From: Perkinsus marinus ATCC 50983
Taxonomy: Eukaryota > Perkinsozoa > Perkinsida > Perkinsidae
Assembly: GCF_000006405.1 (NCBI RefSeq)
Contig: NW_003216498.1
Span: forward strand, 1,056,958-1,120,957
Length of the DNA stretch: 64,000 bases
Direction of reading: 5' to 3'
Shown one piece after another: positions 47,549-59,271 of the stretch (position 1 is its first letter; every line of letters begins with the position of its first letter). Below the pieces are notes generated by a model. That model searched no databases. It was not told where the DNA came from and saw only the letters and a list, made by a program, of their open reading frames with translations. Both the position numbers and the translations under genes were made by a program.

Positions 47549-50520
47549 CTAAATCCGTCGAGGAGTAGTCACAAAGATCAAGTGTGTCTCTCCATGATGC
47601 CTCAATAGCTCATTGGCGAGCCTAATGTCTGTTAATGTGATGATGACTATAACGCTGAGTAGAGGGAGCTGGTGGAAGTTGTAGCTCCGAGCCCCATAAA
47701 TTGGATATATTGATAGGCCGTTGAACTAAACCCTTGGGTAATCCCCTTGATAACAGTTACTGAGCAGCCATGATATGGGAAATAGACAGTCCAGAGGGGC
47801 AAATCCTATAGAGTTCTATGAGGCGTGTTGGGCTATTATTGTAGACGACTGCCTACAGGGATCATCAGACGACCCCATGTGGTATCATTACCAGTATGTC
47901 GGAGGAGGATCCTCCGAGAATCACGTCAACGTGATGTGCTCCAGAACAGGTCAGAGGCAACTCATAGACTGCTCCATCACTAGATATGACCAAGTAAATC
48001 TTGGGCGGAGCGAAACTGCGATCTCGACAGTGATACAGGGGTTAGGAGCCGGAAAGGCTTTGTAAAGGTGATTACACAATGAATCGCCCCTCAGAGCATG
48101 CAGCCGCTTCCTGAGCTCCACTAATGACCCATTGCTGTATTGGGACGCAGGAAGTGGGGGTGAGTAAAATGATGCGCCCTGGTGACACTGCCAAGAGCTC
48201 ATCATTGACCGTCGATAAGCACAACTGGTGGACCTTGAACACTCATAGTGTACGAGAACCAAGAGTGAAAGGGCCATACGGTAACATCGTCGAGGATGGT
48301 ACCAGGTACCGCTTGCTTAGGTAGCGGACTCCAACGCTCGAACTGCTGCACTCCTACCATGCAACTTGCTATCACCAGACACGACCGAAGCACTGTGAAA
48401 GCCGCAGGGCCTGTGACATGATAGGCGACCAAGTTGCAGCCATATGACTGTTACCGACGAGGCCGAAGTCCATTGAAGAGCGTAAGGAAAGCGTGGGTAG
48501 CTCACTCCTTGGTCCTCGAACTTCCCAACAGCATACTACTGAACTTTCGTCTATTGAGTATCTATCATGCTGATGATGATGATTTCGTTCGGATCAGGCA
48601 AAACCCACATCATCGTTGCCGCAGTTGATTCCATAACCTGTTGTATCGCCACCACGCCTCTTGAATGACGACCACTATCATCTCTCAGAGCACCCTCCAC
48701 ATCCTACTAGGAGGGATCGAACCGATCCTACAGCGGTAGATCTCACCCGTCCCCCGCCAGTCCAATACAAAGGAGCGGCCCATTGCATCGGCCCTCCACA
48801 ATTCTGCGGCATACAACTGACGACCTACTCCCATATGCATCCATATCAGCCCAATGCCTACTCACCTGAGCATCCCAACGCAGCCTCTCATAACTTCGAT
48901 CGGAGTGTAACGCCCAGAGGTAGAGGCAGCCGTCGATCGAGCCACCCACTACAAGAGAGATCCCTCGAAGGCCGATGGCACAACTGAGGAATCTGTTGGG
49001 AATTTAATGGCATGGAGGAGTCATTCAAACGTGACGACCTCGGTGAGTAGCAGTAGAGCTGTGGCATCGAACCTCTATCAGAAGAGAAGAACGGTATGAT
49101 GGTCTAAAGTATAGTTAACTCCACATAGGGTATGCGGCACCTAGTGTACCTTGCCATGCTTGGCCATGAAGGTGGTGAAGGCACTCCGAGATCCGGCAAG
49201 CTCCCATTGCAAATCGATGACCACTCCGACCAGCCTCCTTTGCTGGGACTGGAGACTTATCAAGCCTTGGGCCACTCGATGTGGATCTGATCACATACTC
49301 ATTGACGCTGTTGAGGGTTGACGACTACCTCCGAGGGACCGAGGGAGAACCCCCGTCCAAAGCTTGGTCAACACTGGGTTGGCCTAAAGGTAGTCATGAC
49401 TAAACTCGCCCAAGACCGCTCCTTTGCATCATCGTTTCCCCCTCTGGACTGGTGAGACATACTGTTCATCCCCTCCCCGAGAGCAGCCAGCATCCTGTTA
49501 GCTGCATCCCGCAAGCCTCCAGGAGCTCGGTCCCCGGGGGGCAAGGGGTCAGATTGGACAGCCGCGGGACATCCCTCTGGAAGTATCTGGGCTGGAGCCA
49601 TCACGAGCAGCCCCCGATATCACCAGCCTCACTGTCTGAACGGGTTGATCAATCGAGTCATCATTACACTGCGAGCCGACACTGCGGAGCCGGGAGAACC
49701 TGCTGCCTCTGTTCTGCAGCAAGAGGACATACTCCGATTCCGGCCATTGGTCGAGAAGGGTAAACCTAAAAGAAGCAATGACGAGGTTGTCGATATCTAG
49801 GATACGTCTCGGGATGTGTGCCGATCCTCCTCTTGACACCCAGTTTCTCAAGTTCCCTCAACCTCTTCAGACGCTCCTTGTGCTCCCTCTCTCCACCTAC
49901 CAAGGAAGAGCGCTACCTCATCTTGATGGTCGTGGTCCTCAGTACCCGTCGTGAACTGTGCCTTTGGTATGGCCAGCTGCATCGTGGAGTCGGTGCTAAA
50001 AAGGCTACTCCACTGTCCAGGATGTAACCCAAAGCAGACCTTAATCGTCGTTGCATCTGTTGATGATGCTCTGCTCTTTCCCGTTCCACCTCCATAGCCC
50101 GACGGATATCCTCTATGTGGTCCTCACCTTCAGATGGAGGTCCCCTCGATACCTAAACTCCCGCTGCCTAAACCCAACCCTCCCTCCCCGACCTGTGTTG
50201 GCCTCTCGATAGATAAAGACACTCTACCACCACTCCTGCTCGAGGGCCGGCCAATACCTATCCTAAGGCCCAATCGGTTCGCCAGAGCTTCACTATAATC
50301 CTCACTACTGCCACCAGCTTTAATGATTGCTACTCGTTCATCAATATCGTCCTCCGACTCCGTGTCGAAGTCGTCATCGTACCTGCTACCTCTGCTACAG
50401 TACAAGTTGTATATAGCCCTTACCTACTCTATGTCTTCCTCGATTTCGTCGCTTACCATCCCCCCAGTATTCTCATGCACTCGCTCCGCATCAAGTGTCG
50501 AGGCTGCTCTGCTTGATATC
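47549..50520 (-). CDS. Coiled-coil and WD40-like protein
   Basis: Minus-strand multi-exon gene. The N-terminal part is acidic (RYDDDFDTESEDDIDERVAI) then coiled-coil (DIRRAMEVERERAEHHQQMQ, EHKERLKRLRELEKLGVKRR), with GT-AG introns of about 40 bases joining exons in frame. Further down, IGLRGISLVVGGSIDGCLYL followed by WALHSD has the form of a WD40 blade, and HHVDVILGGSSSDILVMIPH may be another. The last exon reads TLTDIRLANELLRHHGETHL and ends at 47549. I do not recognise an orthologue. No motor domain lies upstream, so it is not a KIF21-type kinesin. Several internal junctions are unresolved. Confidence 0.45.
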
Positions 50521-50529
50521 CTTGATTGG

Positions 50530-51690
50530 TACTGAAAGCTCATATGCTGGTTAGGAACATAGACTACGATCCGTCACGGCAAATGCCAACTTCTTATAGT
50601 GCGCTATACGAGGTAATCCTCCCGCTATTGGTACTCAGTGGCAGTCTGGGTTGTCAATACACGGCAGAAATCAGTAACCCCCCCACGGGATTGCTTCTTG
50701 TGTGGCGACTAAACCGTATCTCTATGTTCGTTCGGCGTTCGCTTAGTATCATTATCTCAATCTCTCCCTTATTAACTAGCTTAATATCATTGTTATTCAC
50801 TGTAATACAAGGCATTAGGAGCGAGCATACCGAGAGGAAACTCTTCACACTATCAGATGATCGTGGTTGAGCCCATGTTTCGGTTATGGAACACGACGTC
50901 TCTCGAGCTAAGACCAAACTGCTTTTCTTGCTCGCTGGATGGGCACCGACCGTCCAAAGATTCGCTATATGATGAGCTCATCACAGATGCGTATTCGCTC
51001 TGTGATGAATAGTCCAAACTGTCGAATGCCCTCCCTTTTACACTGGCTCAGTAGGACGCTCCATCTGTTTCGAGTTACAAAGAGCTCGCCGAGGGATTTC
51101 TCTCCGCTCCACTGCCTCGAGTACTAGGGGTTCTGTTATTACCCTCTATGAGGGCTAAAGTTATAGAACCCGCAAAGCTTGTAGCGTCTACTGCATGCAA
51201 GGAGTGCCCGCGTGATGGCACTCGTCCTCCAATTGCGAGAGGCGTTACGCTACCCTCCTGATGCCTCAATGATCGTCTCACAACGCTGACCACTGGAAAC
51301 GTTTTCCATCAATCCCGTTCACTCAGTAGGCTGAACAAGTGGCGTGCGCTACTCTTAACGCGCTGTTCATGCACTTTGCCAGAATAGTGACTGCCCTCGA
51401 ATAATGAAGTGACCACCTATGGTGTCGAAAGAGTGCTGTCCAGACTCAACTGACGAGGAAAATCTATCTAATGATTATCTCGTCATAGACAAGTCAATAC
51501 CTAGGACCAGCTTAGAATCGAATCGATCACCAAGGCAGCTAGCCCTAATAAATTGTCGTGGAATATATCTTGCATTATGTTACTGACGATCGCTTTGGGA
51601 ATATAGTTGCATTAAGCATCGGTTCGATGACCTCTACGATGGTAGGAGGTCACAGGAGCGGACCAGACTCGGTAGTCCCAAGTGATATGA
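50530..51690. other. Weakly coding stretch
   Basis: A plus-strand stretch near 50885-51008 (LELRPNCFSCSLDGHRPSKD then SLYDELITDAYSLCDE) may be a 5' exon of the following gene. The rest holds only short frames. Confidence 0.3.
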
Positions 51691-51699
51691 CTTAGTCAG

Positions 51700-54600
51700 A
51701 CACTGCTTGCCTTATAGACTGATGATGATCTGTGGGGCGATGAAGTTTACGATGAGGATGCATCTGCCGATCTCTATGACGGGTGGGGCTTTACTTCTGA
51801 ACCATCTAGTACGTGGGAGAGTAGAACCTCAGGCATCAACGTATAACGTCGTCACGAGCCCCCTCACGCATCTCGGTGCCTCTGTCTAGCTACTCCAGTG
51901 GTGTGGTAGCGGAGACTACTGGAGGAGCAGGCATCCCTATGAGGCCGGGTGGAATAACGATTTACCTGTTGTTACATACTATCATCTAGGTCGTGGACGT
52001 ATCAATGACGATGAGGGTGGCATTCTCCTCGGCAGCTCCGACTTGAGCAAACGGCTGGTGCAGAGTAATCAACAGTCCCATACAATGGAGGGTGAAGAAA
52101 GCGATGAGAAGTACATGGATAGGGGGTATCGTTGACAGAGGCTCCATAGATACTCCCAATCTGACTTTGACGACCCGAGTGAGGGTGCGCCTTCAAGGGC
52201 CCTGAGCACACCGTTGGAGGCCGTCAGCGAGATGATAATGCCCGACAGGGCTAATAACCCGCGTAGAGATACGCTACTCAAGAAGGCTGTTGTTCAGGAC
52301 ACTAAATACGGAGGAAATAGGGTACCCTACTACTTGGTACACCCTCCCCCAACTCATCTCAGAACGCGGCACCAAATAAGGCCTCGATGCCCGTTGAAGG
52401 GCGTGGAACATCTAGGAGAAGGCCTCGACTGGAAGGGCTCCGATCATCGGTCATTGCCAAGCAATGCCCCCGTTGTCGAGGTAGAGGCCGTAGACAGTTG
52501 ACTAGAAGCCTTCATCTTGGTAGGATCGTTCGGTGTGTTTGGAGGAGATCGATCCCTGCTTCAAGCTGAGGTCGTATCAGCTTTGGGAGGTGGTTACTGT
52601 ATGAGATGCAAGTGAGGGTATTCCCTCGCATACAGTGGCAGTCAGCTGTGTAGGTCGTGTGTGATATGCATCCAGTTGAGGGAATACCTTGACAGCAGGA
52701 AGGACATGACCATGACCTGGGAACAATTACGTACGAATGGATCCTGTGAACGCTACCGGGGCGTAGGGAGGAAAGGAATGCATATAGGGGAAGAGAACAC
52801 GGAGCTCCGTCGATGGATAAAGCATTTGGCCCGCACTGCAGAGCTTGCTGTACCAGCAATCGATAAGCTTATGCGACTCCAAGCAGCAAAGAGGGGTAGT
52901 ATGGCCACTCCAGTAGTCGGCGTCAACGACTGTATACTGTCACTAGTTCTACCACAAAGTCTACCACGAGCTACTCTGTAGGTTCGTCACGTGGCAAAAA
53001 CTCAGCCTCTCCGGCCAGGATGCTTCCCAGTATCAACTCAAGGGAGTAGGCTCTCGACTGCATCCGTCTGATTGCCCAATAATGATGCTCAGCGTCGAGG
53101 CCAACGCAGTCGGCACCAAGAGGATGCTGGATGCAGCGAACGCGGAGCTGAAACGGTTAAGGCAAAAGCATTCGCGCGCTGTTGACAAGTCCTGGAGACC
53201 ATAGCAATCAACCGCATGGTAACCGATATGAATTCCAGGGAACGAGGTGTGGCACTACAAGTAGAGAACGAGGCTCTCGACTCAGAGATAGAAGGGCTCC
53301 GGAAAGCTATAAGGGCCTTGAGTGAGGCGTCAACAGGAGCTGCGTGTATGATGATATGCATGCACTCAGAGACGGAGGTATCTCGTAACGACTGGGACTT
53401 GAACAGAGTGGTGAAGTTAGACCAAGAGGACCCGTCAGGGGGAGGTCTCGTGGGCAGAGGTGTTATTCGAGCGCTTTCCGCGGAGGAGGTTGGTCAACCT
53501 CAGTCATGGCTCAACGTAGGGAAGAGCAGCAGCTACGTGTTGAGGTCGAGAGATGGTACGAGAAAAATAGGAAGATAGCTGCAGAAATAGAGGTATCCAA
53601 CGACGTGCTACTCTATACCTACTGGTCTAGCAGGCACTAGAGAGGCAGATGCCGGCCCTAATGCAGAAGGAGGCTCACCTTGCTGCCAAGCTACGCGACC
53701 TACAACAGAGAGAACAGGTTAGTGTCCACCGAACCGTTGTAGTCATCCTTCCACACAGGACTGCCGCAGTTCTGCCGCAGAGGGTAAACAGGCAAGAGCT
53801 AGAGTCGAGCTTGAGGCACGAAAGTCCCAACTGCAAGCAGAAGTGGCCAATCTAACTAGGGTCATTGACCAGGTCGTGCACTGCTGCTCTATCGGAATAG
53901 ATAAAGACATCTACGGCTTCTTAGTCCCAGCGGAATATGACGCAGAGACGGAGGGCGCACGCTGCAGACCGTCAGCGTCTAGAGTTGGAGATGAAGGACC
54001 TAGAGACGAGGCTCGATCGGGCCTCCACTTTAGAAAGACAGCGTAGGTCGTTATTAGAGGTGGTAGATTATGGTAATTGCGGTAGATATCAGTGAACATG
54101 TTAAGCTATATAGCTCATTGCCACATGATGTGAAGAAGAGTCTACCTCGATCACTACGGCCTGACTATTCTGAACTTATCCGCAAGAGGAACCACTCACC
54201 TAAAGGGCTCTATACGGGTGGAGGCGGCAGTCATGGTGCCAGTAGTAGTAGGGCATGACCAAGTCTCTCCTCCTCCTTCATGGTCTACAGGCACAGCGAC
54301 CTCCGAGATAGCCGGGTCACCAAAGGCTCGGAAGAGCAGCCCACCGCAGGACGAACGCTCGCCTGATCTAATGGCGATCAAGGAACGAGCTAAGCATATT
54401 GGTAGGTTGTCATCATGATGAGGTGATACGGAACTGTTGTCTTTAGAGCAAGCAACTGCTAGTATTGCTGACGCTGCTGACAGGAGGAGGAGGCAAGGGA
54501 GACTACGCGAACCCCTCGAATCGGCCTGCGATGATGGCCAAGATGATAGTCATGTGGAATCAATGCATATACCCATGGACGCGTGTGGGGGCAGTGAAGT

Positions 54601-55270
54601 GAGTCCCAGTGCCGAACAGCGTCAAGCTGCATACAGTATGGACCTGATGACGCTGGCGCCTGTTGGAACATCTGTTGTCGCTCTTCCTACTCCTGACCTT
54701 GACTCGAAGGAGAGCAAGGCCTCAGCATTACCTAGTTTGGATTCGCTTTTTGCCCCTAGTAGCGCTGCACTGGTAGAGGCTGATGACCGGCGGCTTGGAG
54801 TTAGCCCAGAGACGGGTCGTCAACCCTCATCGACCACAGTGCCTCCAGTGACAAATCCTTTGGATACACTATTCACAGAGGGTGGTGATACAGGCATCAG
54901 TAAACCGGATAGGGATGAGGGTATGGTCTTGCGGGGAGGTCCAGAGATCTACCCTGAGCCATCACATACCCGTGCTCCCAGAAGATTCATTGCTCCACAG
55001 CTCGGAGGCCATCAACATGACGTATCCATCCCAGAGAGGGCAGGGGAGGTGGATGACAGTGAAGCTAGGCTGATCTCAGAAAGGGCAGGGGAGGTGGATG
55101 GCAGTGATGCTAGGCAGATCTCAGCAAGGGGAGGGGAGGTGGATGGCAGTGATGCTAGGCTGATCTCAGCAAGGGGAGGGGAGGTGGATGACAGTATAGA
55201 CAATTATCTGGCGACACATGATGGTGAGCAGGAGTATAGGCCAAAATTCGGACGAAGAGCGGTTTCATGA
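51700..55270 (+). CDS. Long coiled-coil protein with C-terminal tandem repeat
   Basis: Plus-strand multi-exon gene of unknown function. Early exons are acidic (DDDLWGDEVYDEDASADLYD; then INDDEGGILLGSSDLSKRL and SDFDDPSEGAPSRALSTPLE). The middle is coiled-coil: TELRRWIKHLARTAELAVPA, NAELKRLRQKHSRA, NEALDSEIEGLRKAIRALSE, MPALMQKEAHLAAKLRDLQQ, and a Glu/Arg-rich stretch to about 54050. The last exon (from about 54437) is low-complexity with repeated PSLDSLFAP / NPLDTLFTEGG motifs, then four copies of a 15-residue repeat, and stop after FGRRAVS at 55268-55270. An in-frame TGA at 52133-52135 sits within otherwise good coding sequence. Start not established. Confidence 0.5.
55025..55195 (+). repeat. 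45-base coding minisatellite
   Basis: Nearly four copies of a 45-base unit encode ERAGEVDDSEARLIS, ERAGEVDGSDARQIS, ARGGEVDGSDARLIS and ARGGEVDDS. The DNA copies differ by only a few bases, so the array is young or is kept uniform. It lies in the last exon of the coiled-coil gene. Confidence 0.9.
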
Positions 55271-55395
55271 CATACACTGGTGGTGAGTGCCTTCGTATAT
55301 AGGAGGAGCCTTGCGTTGTCAATGCATGTCCACCAGCCTGGTGCGAACAAACTCTAGGGGACGATTCTACAGTCGATCGTGTTCTCCGTCCTCTG

Positions 55396-56073
55396 ATGTC
55401 GATATCATCTCGCCGCCTGTGCAATACCCCTATCGTATCCCGCATCCTCTGCGCTCTTTCAGTGCTGTCATCATCCGTCTGCCTGGGTAGGCTAGGCGAT
55501 GACCTCTATTGTATATACGAGATGGAACCAAAACACACAATCGTATGCATGCTTGGCGACCCTACTCGCCGAATGACTGTCCTTGACTCCGACTTCAAGC
55601 CGGACGAAATGCACGGTCACCTCTCGACAACCGTGCAGCGCGAACTCTCCGTAGAAGGTGCCTCCTTAACCATGTCACTGGAGAAGGATGGTGATAGGCT
55701 CAGCGCGAAGTCCAATGACGGAAAAACGTGTTACCTATTACCCATTCGTCGATTAGGACCGGACGCTTTAATGGCGACAGACTATGATTTCTTCAGCCTC
55801 TCCCCTCGATGTTTTGCCTTGGTGGCACAGAATAAATTGCTCTACCAGCTGAACTCTACTCTCCACGGGAGTCCATCACATGGCGGTAACATCCGCCGTC
55901 CACGCTGGTTGACTCTGCATAATGATGGCACGGCAGAATCTGAAAAGGTCGAATTCGCTCTGTTCAGCATACCATCTGTGGGAGAGAGCCGCTCGAAGAT
56001 ATTCCTTATTGGGAGGATATCCAACACTGATACCTATTTCATCATGATCGGACGCCGGTCTCCGACTGAGTGA
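55396..56073 (+). CDS. Probable secreted protein, unknown family
   Basis: A single 225-residue open frame. The N terminus (MSISSRRLCNTPIVSRILCA then LSVLSSSVCLG) is a plausible signal peptide with cleavage after about residue 28-31. The mature part begins GDDLYCIYEMEPKHTIVCM and is beta-rich, with HLSTTVQRELSVEGASLTMS, FFSLSPRCFALVAQNKLLYQ and KIFLIGRISNTDTYFIMIGR. The long intronless frame and its composition resemble expanded secreted families of parasitic alveolates; this is an inference. It follows the coiled-coil gene by 125 bases on the same strand. No known domain is recognised. Confidence 0.65.
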   Translation: MSISSRRLCNTPIVSRILCALSVLSSSVCLGRLGDDLYCIYEMEPKHTIVCMLGDPTRRMTVLDSDFKPDEMHGHLSTTVQRELSVEGASLTMSLEKDGDRLSAKSNDGKTCYLLPIRRLGPDALMATDYDFFSLSPRCFALVAQNKLLYQLNSTLHGSPSHGGNIRRPRWLTLHNDGTAESEKVEFALFSIPSVGESRSKIFLIGRISNTDTYFIMIGRRSPTE

Positions 56074-57559
56074 GTTACCAGCCCGACTTGGTATCTTATA
56101 ATCTCGTCGTGCTCCTTCGTAACAGGCACAGTAGGGAGCATCAAGATAAGTACTGGACAAGAGAGAGCATAAGCAACTGGTGGGTGTTCTTCAACTCCAC
56201 CAGCTCACGCACATTCCACCTTGCAGGATCGACGATGTAGCTCAGCACTATCCTCGGGAGGATCATACAAGTCGTAGGCCGGACTGTAAATAATCTATCT
56301 TCGCTCTGAACTCAGGAGATTTCATCTCTTCAGCTCTTGTCCCAGATGGATCTCGACGGCTTCGATTGGCCCACAACTGAGATTCCTACCATCCCTCGCT
56401 GAATCACCGAACCTTGATATTCTCCCAAACCAGCTTTCCCGGTATTCGCGTTGTTCGTACACAAAGGAGATGTAATGCTATACCCACGATAACTGATGTT
56501 GTTCATGATAGTAGCCATACTTCTTGTGTTGGCCACCAACAGTCCACTGTTAGAGACCACACATGTCCATCAATTCCGCACCCCTACTACCATCGAATAA
56601 TCAATAACTATGTTGGAGAAGGGTTCGGAAACGTTGTTTTATGGAGGCAATCAACGATAATAGTCCTCAAATGACCCCTCCTGCTTAAACTGTTGTTGGG
56701 AGTTCAGAACTTCTATGGAGGTGATCTATGGACAGAGAACTGAGGCAGTTTCTCAACAGAGAACTCTCGAGTTCTATGTACGCTCACCAACATGACGAGG
56801 ATGTTATCGGTCGAGACATATCATCTAGGCACCATGACATCGAGGTGGCTCTTGGAATCTTTTCGGTTCATATCTCTCTTAACTCCCTGGCAATTGTAAT
56901 CCCATCCTCTATCACATCATCATATGAACTGTACATCCTCCACCTCTTACCACATGGGAAAGTGTAACGCCTCGGCCCGTCGGTCCCCTCCACTATTTTT
57001 CATGAAGGATTGGGGCTAGAAGGCGGTTCCTTCAGTTATTCAGGTTAGAATCATCGTGCAGTTGTCGTGATGCACCCCCCGGAATGAGTGAGAGGGTGGA
57101 ACTACTAGTTAACACAAAATCGATCCGCAAATGAAAGTCTACGAGGGTTATGGTGGGACCTTGATGAAAGTGACGATAAGAGCTTGGACGAGTGATCGTA
57201 GGTCTTAATCGAGATTTGTACTGAATAACCAGGCTCCCAGACGAATGCGGATGATCGACAATCCTTCTATCACACACAGACCTACCGGAATCTGATTCAC
57301 TGAATAACAACAACCTTTGCACTACCGCGTGCGTGGTCGTTTCATTGGACATCTCTAATCGAATGGGACTAGCTCAACACAGGGTAACGAGATATCTGAG
57401 TTAAGCACTTCACAATGTAAGATTCAAGACTTCCTCAGACTGAAGCCCTCAGTAGGGTTCGACTAGGACTGAGCCAAGCCTAACCCCAAGGCTCATCTTC
57501 TCAAGCGGACTAGATTACTCAACACCATCGACGACATAACGTTGGTAATGAACAACTGA
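56074..57559. other. Stretch without a supported gene
   Basis: Only short open frames on both strands, AT-richer than neighbouring genes. Nothing recognisable. A plus frame at 56728-56967 begins MDREL but has no further support. Confidence 0.4.
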
Positions 57560-57844
57560 TCAAATAAGACGCGCACGAGCAGTATGTATGATAGCATGGA
57601 GATCATCCGTATGAGACAGGATTTCATCGAGACTGAGTCTATTGTCTCTTATTCGCTGGAGCTTCCCCTTCATATCGTGTAGATACTGGGTGGAGTTCTG
57701 TCTGATACCCGGCTTGATACCCTGGGCTAGGATAACCAGCAACACTAGTACCATGAACCTCTCCCGACCATAAGTACTGCTGCCCCACACCAACACCCCA
57801 CACTCACAACTGCTCTCAGCTGTTACGGTAAAACAAGCCTTCAC
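57560..57844 (-). CDS. Small possible membrane or secreted protein
   Basis: A 94-residue frame with a hydrophobic segment (ERFMVLVLLVILAQG) and a helical charged C terminus (MKGKLQRIRDNRLSLDEILS). Cysteines precede the hydrophobic part (ESSCECGVLVWG). It could be the last exon of a gene extending toward 58216. No family is recognised. Confidence 0.3.
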   Translation of the reverse strand: MKACFTVTAESSCECGVLVWGSSTYGRERFMVLVLLVILAQGIKPGIRQNSTQYLHDMKGKLQRIRDNRLSLDEILSHTDDLHAIIHTARARLI

Positions 57845-58655
57845 TGCCGTCAGTGAGTTAGCCCCTGTCGTGGTTCAATATACGTTTCTGATTAGACGGT
57901 TCTCCTCGAGGCAAGTTGAGGCATTGATACCGATACTCACCCATTTGAATCTGCAATACCCCAGCTGCGATATCAGGACGAGGTCTACTGCCTCCAAAGA
58001 CCCAGAGGGGGTGTAAGCTTGTTCATATATCACGTGGAGAAAGGAACAAGCGGCGAATCTGCTGTATGCTACTACCCCAACCCAACACAGCACAGTCTGC
58101 TGTACAGTAACGTGAATAGTGCAACAGTTTATAAGAAACAGTAGACTATCGTGCCTCATAGACACAGGGCCTTTGCTTCTGTCTAAGTTTATATAATATA
58201 CGATGTCCACATTCACGGCACCTTACAGCATCGTGGGGTTTGATGTCGACGTACCTTCAACATACTACTACCATTACGACAATGGCTCCTTCTATTACGC
58301 TCCACACTCTCCACAGAGATATGTTACAGCTACTTGGCTTTCGAGATCGGCGATGCCTCCGCCGAACATCCCTGCTGTGTTAGTATCACCAGCCTCTCCC
58401 CCACTGGAGGGGTTATCTGCTCTCTGAACCAACAATGAGAGTGACTACGCGGTGGTTTCTATCGATGATCCCCTTTATTACCAGTACTGCATCAAAGTCG
58501 AATCCACCATCGCTGGATGACATAGTGGAAGGCAGCACTGAGGAAGTAGCGGATCTACAGCTTAATCATTCCTACGACCGCTAATGATCAACGACGGCCA
58601 CCCTCCTTGCAACGCATTTCATGGCGCGCGATGACGAAATTCGACAAGTCATTCT

Positions 58656-59125
58656 GTGGTTTGTTGTAGAAGTGTGGTCAGGTTTTTGTTATCACTCTTC
58701 TTCATCATGACTGCGATCGTCAGCATTAGTCGTCTACTGGATGCTCTTGTCACTGGGGCTTTTGTGGTATGCCTATCGGGATTATCACTGTACTACCATG
58801 TTCAGACTCCAGTTAGGAGCTCTCCCTCTGCCGTAGATACGTGTTAAGCCTCTTCTACAAGTTTATAGTGGTAACGGAGCGGGCTCGTACCGGTGTATTT
58901 GGCAACTTCCTACAGAACTCCCTACCATTCAAGGTAAAAGGATGTGCTGAATCGATAATGATTGGTATGACTCCTCAGCATAATCGTTTCGAATACAACC
59001 TAACCCATGTGATACTATTCGCTATCCTCATTACACTCTTCACTTTATGCCATCACAAGTACTTGGATGAATTAGAGAAGAAGGAGACTAAGGGAGGGAG
59101 GTCTAAGGCCGGCCAAAAGCAGTAG
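58656..59125 (+). CDS. Possible small membrane protein, exons
   Basis: Two hydrophobic stretches, 58656-58847 (FLLSLFFIMTAIVSISRLLD; TGAFVVCLSGLSLYYH) and 58841-59125 (NLTHVILFAILITLFTLCHH followed by a Lys-rich end KYLDELEKKETKGGRSKAGQ), lie in different frames. Together they suggest a multi-pass membrane protein split by one intron, or two small proteins. The basic C-terminal tail after the last hydrophobic segment is typical of a cytosolic tail. Junction not resolved. Confidence 0.35.
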
Positions 59126-59271
59126 ATTGCCACCAGTGACGGTGTGAAGCATTGTGTCGGGATTTTCCTCACATTCCGATAAGATTGTGTTGCCGAAGTA
59201 TCCAGTATTGACCACATGTTGGGATAGGGTCGGTGGTTGGGTGTCACTATATGCCCCAGTTCATTTACGAT

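Noticed and set aside
47775-48065. Plus-strand frame starting MGNRQSRG, possible N-myristoylated protein
   Set aside because: The opposite strand reads as probable exons of the coiled-coil/WD40-like gene, and the plus frame has no other support.
56015-56030. CCAACACTGAT as another transposon end
   Set aside because: It lies within the secreted-protein coding frame and lacks the neighbouring element sequence; chance match.
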